From Acetobacteraceae bacterium (GTDB lineage Bacteria; Pseudomonadota; Alphaproteobacteria; Acetobacterales; Acetobacteraceae), in contig JASHVY010000069.1 of assembly GCA_030044345.1 (NCBI GenBank), positions 1-7,434 of the forward strand: 7,434 nt of DNA. Reading direction: 5' to 3'. Below the pieces are notes generated by a model. It saw only the letters and a list, made by a program, of their open reading frames with translations. It made no database searches and was not told the origin of the DNA. The position numbers were made by a program, and so were the translations under genes. Numbering within the stretch: the stretch's first letter is position 1; each line of letters begins with the position of its first letter. This document shows, one piece after another, positions 5,119 through 7,434 of the stretch.

Positions 5119-5661
5119 TTATCGGCTTCGGTTCAACCCTGAACTGTGCTTGTCCACACCTCCTTTCGCCTGACGGGAGCGGCGACGACCCACCGCTGGT
5201 GAGCGACGGGAGTCCACCCATCGTCCCCGCATCGGAGGGCGGAAAATCTCGGGGCCAGGGCCGCCGGGGCCGATCAAGTCGGCGAGCGTCGTGCGCCCGA
5301 GTTCCTTCAGGAAAGCCTCTCCTGCGCGCCGCAGCGCCCCTTGAAGCAGGCAACACCGGCCGAGCACGCAAGCGCTGCGGCTGGCGAAGCACGGGACAAG
5401 GTCCATATCCGGTTCGGTGCGCTGCACCACGGTGGCCAAATTGATCGCCGATGGTGGCTTCCGCAGGCGAATCCCGCCCTGGCGCCCTCGCAAGGTCTCG
5501 ATCTCGCCAGCGAGACCCAGGCTCCGGACGATTTTGTTCAGATGTGCGTCGGAGATGCCGTACGCTGCCGCTACCTCGGCGACCGTTACGGTCTCTTCCG
5601 GATGCAGCGCCAGATACATCAGCACCCGCAAGGTGTAATCCGTGTAGCGCGTCAGCCGCAT
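5119..5661 (-). CDS. nsrR: Rrf2-family [Fe-S] transcriptional regulator, NsrR-like
   Basis: 180 aa. The N-terminus MRLTRYTDYTLRVLMYLALHP and the winged helix with AAYGISDAHLNKIVRSLG and ETLRGRQGGIRL are characteristic of NsrR-type Rrf2 proteins, as is RTEPDMDLVPCF. Cysteines C91, C98 and C103/C104 provide the three-Cys cluster ligands; C91, C98 and C104 fit best, close to the spacing known in NsrR. The family senses nitric oxide through the cluster and usually represses NO-detoxification genes, but no such gene is in the window. After about residue 130, where relatives normally end, a 50-residue basic, low-complexity tail (GPGGPGPEIF, then RGRWVDSRRSPAVGRRRSR) continues to the stop. It may come from a lost stop or frameshift. 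The ribosome site is weak. A palindrome 195-217 bp upstream may be its own operator. Confidence 0.87.
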   Translation of the reverse strand: MRLTRYTDYTLRVLMYLALHPEETVTVAEVAAAYGISDAHLNKIVRSLGLAGEIETLRGRQGGIRLRKPPSAINLATVVQRTEPDMDLVPCFASRSACVLGRCCLLQGALRRAGEAFLKELGRTTLADLIGPGGPGPEIFRPPMRGRWVDSRRSPAVGRRRSRQAKGGVDKHSSGLNRSR

Positions 5662-5664
5662 CGC

Positions 5665-5730
5665 TCAGCCGGACAGAACGATCGCGGCCGGCTGCCGGAT
5701 AGCGATTTCCAGGACCGCGCGGGATTTCAT
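5665..5730 (-). CDS. Possible 21-codon leader ORF before the Rrf2 regulator
   Basis: ATG at 5730 to TGA at 5665 encodes MKSRAVLEIAIRQPAAIVLSG. AAGGG lies just upstream. The stop is 3 bp before the regulator's ATG, which itself has a poor ribosome site, so translational coupling is conceivable. A still shorter ORF (MTDGKG) ends in TGA directly before this ATG. ORFs this short are common by chance, and I recognise no homology. Confidence 0.2.
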   Translation of the reverse strand: MKSRAVLEIAIRQPAAIVLSG

Positions 5731-5834
5731 TCAGCCCTTGCCATCGGTCATGCGTGCCTCATTACGAGCAAGCAATAGAGTCCGCAGGGACCCTTTCCAG
5801 CCGCGAAATCGTCAAACAATCATTCTTGATACCA

Positions 5835-5878
5835 CTTATAGCTTGCATCGAGCCAAAGCAATATAGAAAATATCGCTT
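5835..5878 (-). promoter_or_regulatory. Rrf2/NsrR-type operator and promoter of the regulator gene
   Basis: The 23-bp palindrome at 5856-5878 reads, on the minus strand, AAGCGATATTT-T-CTATATTGCTT: 11-1-11 symmetry with one arm mismatch in the outer nine bases. It matches the published NsrR operator consensus at about 13 of 23 positions, including the AAG and CTT ends and ATTT. A minus-strand -10 TATAAG (5840-5835) and a weak -35 TATTGC (5863-5858) with 17-bp spacing place the palindrome over the -35, a repressing position. The leader to the ATG would be about 165 nt. Autoregulation by the Rrf2 protein is inferred. Confidence 0.42.
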
Positions 5879-5982
5879 TAGAGCGTGATGACCGGAGGTG
5901 GGATCACCGGAGGCCTGAATCACGCGGGAAAACAAAGACCGAGAGCGGGATGTGTGAGCGCAAGCGAACGCCTCCCGCGTTA
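5879..5982 (+). repeat. Dispersed two-hairpin repeat, copy B
   Basis: Second copy of the repeat at 4287-4392, in opposite orientation. It starts TAGAGCGTGAT and ends CCCGCGTTA. GCGTGAT (5883-5889) pairs with ATCACGC (5919-5925); inside lie two direct ACCGGAGG copies (5891-5898, 5906-5913). GCGGGA (5945-5950) pairs with TCCCGC (5973-5978) around the conserved GTGAGCGCAAGCGA. Differences from copy A fall mostly in loops, the linker and the right end. No gene is supported in the 5731-6116 intergenic stretch; this repeat, the operator and the hairpin at 6063 account for its visible structure. Confidence 0.85.
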
Positions 5983-6062
5983 GAGTGACTCCGGCAGGCT
6001 CGTCCTTATCCGCGATGTTGGCATTGATTTTCGGTTCACGCAGGCCTTGCGAATACGGCCCT

Positions 6063-6092
6063 CGCTGCGACGCCTTTGCGGGCGTCGCAGCG
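6063..6092 (-). terminator. Perfect 12-bp stem-loop downstream of the CLC gene
   Basis: CGCTGCGACGCC (6063-6074) and GGCGTCGCAGCG (6081-6092) pair perfectly around a 6-base loop, 24 bp after the CLC stop. The stem is very stable, but no T-run follows on the minus strand, so it is better viewed as an mRNA 3'-end stabiliser or Rho-assisted stop than a classical intrinsic terminator. Confidence 0.5.
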
Positions 6093-6116
6093 GCACGCGA
6101 TAACCGTCAACCGGCC

Positions 6117-7434
6117 TCAAAGCGATCGGTCGATTCCATTCGACCGCGGTCTCCCATGGGGCAGGTGGTAGAACACCACCCGTTGCGTCTCTTCCTCCTT
6201 CACGCGGCTGCGGGCGCGGAGAAGATCGCGCCAGCCGAAATACCCGACCAGTTTTTCGTCCTCGTGCGAAACCACGGCCATATGGGCGATGTTCGCCCGC
6301 GTCATCCGCTCGATCGGCCCTTCGAGATATTCGTCCGGATAGGCGAGGGGCGGCTTCTGCCCGGCAAGGAGCTCGGCAAGCCGGTCCTCGCGCCCTTTGC
6401 CCGCCCGGCGCCAGCCGATCAGCGTGGGCGGATCGACGATGCCGAGCACGCGCCCTTCGGGATCGAGCACCGGGAAGCTCGGGTGCATTGTGTCGGGCCG
6501 CGTGAAGAACCGGATCGCCTCATGGAGCGTCATCGTCCCCGGCAGGGATTGGACCTCCGTCATCATGATGTCCATGACCCGCATCAGGGCGAAGGGATCG
6601 ACCCGGTACTCGCGCGTCAGATGATGGCCGCGGCGCGCGACCTTCTCGGTCAGGATCGAGCGGCGCATCAGAAGAACCGTCACCGCGTGCGCGGTCACGC
6701 AGGCGGTGATCAGCGGCAGCAGCACATGCGTATTGCCGGTGAGCTCGACGGCGAAGAAGGTCGCGGTGAGCGGCGAGCGCATCGTCCCGCCCATGGTCGC
6801 GCACATGGCGGTGAGCGCCCAGAATCCCGGGCTGGCATGCGGCAGGAACGAGGCCAGCGCCGCGCCCAGGCCGCCGCCCATGATGAGCAGCGGCGCCAGC
6901 ACGCCGCCCGATGTGCCCGAGCCGAGCGCCACCGCCCAGATGATCGCCTTCACCGCCAGCAGGAGCAGCGCCGAGGCCGGCAGCACGCCGCCCGCGAGCA
7001 GGTGCGCGATATTGTCGTAGCCGACGCCGAGCGCGCGTGGGTCGATGAGGCCGCCGATGCCGACCACGAGCCCGCCCAGGAGCGGCCACCACATCCAGTG
7101 AATGGGCAGCTTCAGAAACCCGTCCTCGCAGGCATAGACGAGCAGGGTGAGCGCGCCCGAGAGCAGTCCGGCCAGCAGGCCCACGAAGACCCAGGACCCG
7201 AGCCCGAGAAAGGAGATCGCCATGCCGCCATGGAAAGGAAAGAGCGGCGAGGGCAGGGCAAGCCAGTTGCGCTCCACCTCGGCGATGATCGCCGCGGTGG
7301 CGACCGGGATGAAGCTGCGCGGCGACCACTCGAAGAGCAGGAGCTCGACGGCGAGCAGGATCGCGGCGATCGGCGTGCCGAACACCGTCGTCATCCCCGC
7401 CGCCGCCCCCGCCACCAGCAGCGTCTTCCGCTCC
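6117..7434 (-). CDS. CLC-type chloride channel/transporter with two CBS domains (N-terminus beyond window)
   Basis: 438 residues are visible; the frame is open at the right edge, and comparison with E. coli ClcA suggests about 170 residues are missing, including the GSGIP and GREGP ion-binding motifs. The fragment begins ERKTLLVAGAAAGMTTVFGTPIAAILLAVE, equivalent to helices G-H. GSGTSGGVLAP (171-181) is the GxFxP-type anion site with Leu for Phe, and SPLTATFFAVELTGN follows. CBS1 covers about 287-341 (MDIMMTEVQSLPG, then FPVLDPEGRVLGIVD) and CBS2 about 362-408 (IAHMAVVSHEDEKLVGYFGWRDLL), a cytoplasmic regulatory module that often binds adenine nucleotides. The ClcA internal proton glutamate (E203) position is Leu and the central Tyr445 position appears to be Leu (RRSILTEKV), so coupling to protons is doubtful. 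The true start lies outside the window. Confidence 0.92.
   Translation of the reverse strand, partial: ERKTLLVAGAAAGMTTVFGTPIAAILLAVELLLFEWSPRSFIPVATAAIIAEVERNWLALPSPLFPFHGGMAISFLGLGSWVFVGLLAGLLSGALTLLVYACEDGFLKLPIHWMWWPLLGGLVVGIGGLIDPRALGVGYDNIAHLLAGGVLPASALLLLAVKAIIWAVALGSGTSGGVLAPLLIMGGGLGAALASFLPHASPGFWALTAMCATMGGTMRSPLTATFFAVELTGNTHVLLPLITACVTAHAVTVLLMRRSILTEKVARRGHHLTREYRVDPFALMRVMDIMMTEVQSLPGTMTLHEAIRFFTRPDTMHPSFPVLDPEGRVLGIVDPPTLIGWRRAGKGREDRLAELLAGQKPPLAYPDEYLEGPIERMTRANIAHMAVVSHEDEKLVGYFGWRDLLRARSRVKEEETQRVVFYHLPHGRPRSNGIDRSL

Noticed and set aside
7413..7415. GTG at 7415 as the start of the CLC gene
   Set aside because: The frame remains open upstream to the window edge with CLC-like residues (ERKTLL), and essential N-terminal helices would be missing.

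Overview
This is a GC-rich window with dense coding, alphaproteobacterial in character and most likely Hyphomicrobiales (Bradyrhizobium/Methylobacterium/Bosea-like). That assignment is an inference from base composition, strong GGAGG-type ribosome sites, the flavour of the proteins and a short structured intergenic repeat. No rRNA or tRNA is present to confirm it.

Left block (1-2950), a sugar-use locus. A Tat-exported periplasmic sugar-binding protein runs leftward off the window edge (1-906). Divergent from it are an aldo/keto reductase of the aldose (L-fucose/D-threo-aldose) dehydrogenase type (1093-2178) and, 12 bp further on, a GntR/FadR-type regulator (2191-2934). The intergenic region holds back-to-back extended -10 promoters and a perfect LacI-type palindrome. 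The reductase gene carries two in-frame tandem duplications (12 bp x4 and 15 bp x2), and a 10-bp x3 repeat covers the regulator's stop codon.

Mobile-element scar (about 2960-3450, minus strand). The first 64 codons of an IS630-type transposase run in frame into a gutted serine recombinase. The recombinase keeps its N-terminal catalytic motif and C-terminal DNA-binding part, has lost the middle, and shows a one-base loss in an A-run.

Middle (3666-5661). A LysE/RhtB-type exporter on the plus strand converges on a secreted CHRD-domain protein with an EF-hand-like loop. The CHRD gene lies downstream of an Rrf2/NsrR-type [Fe-S] regulator on the minus strand. The least ordinary signal in the window is here: a repeat of about 105 bp with two hairpins and TA(G/A)AGCG...CGC-T-TA type ends occurs twice in opposite orientation (4287-4392 and 5879-5982), bracketing the regulator-CHRD pair. 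Copy A supplies the stop codons of both convergent genes and probably their terminator. A 23-bp palindrome with NsrR-operator geometry abuts copy B and overlaps the regulator's likely -35 region.

Right end (6117-7434, minus strand). A CLC-type chloride channel/transporter with two C-terminal CBS domains lacks its N-terminal part, which lies beyond the window, and is followed by a perfect 12-bp stem-loop.

I do not see a defence system, CRISPR array or large novel system. The best candidates for something undescribed are the dispersed repeat and the regulator-CHRD cassette it frames.
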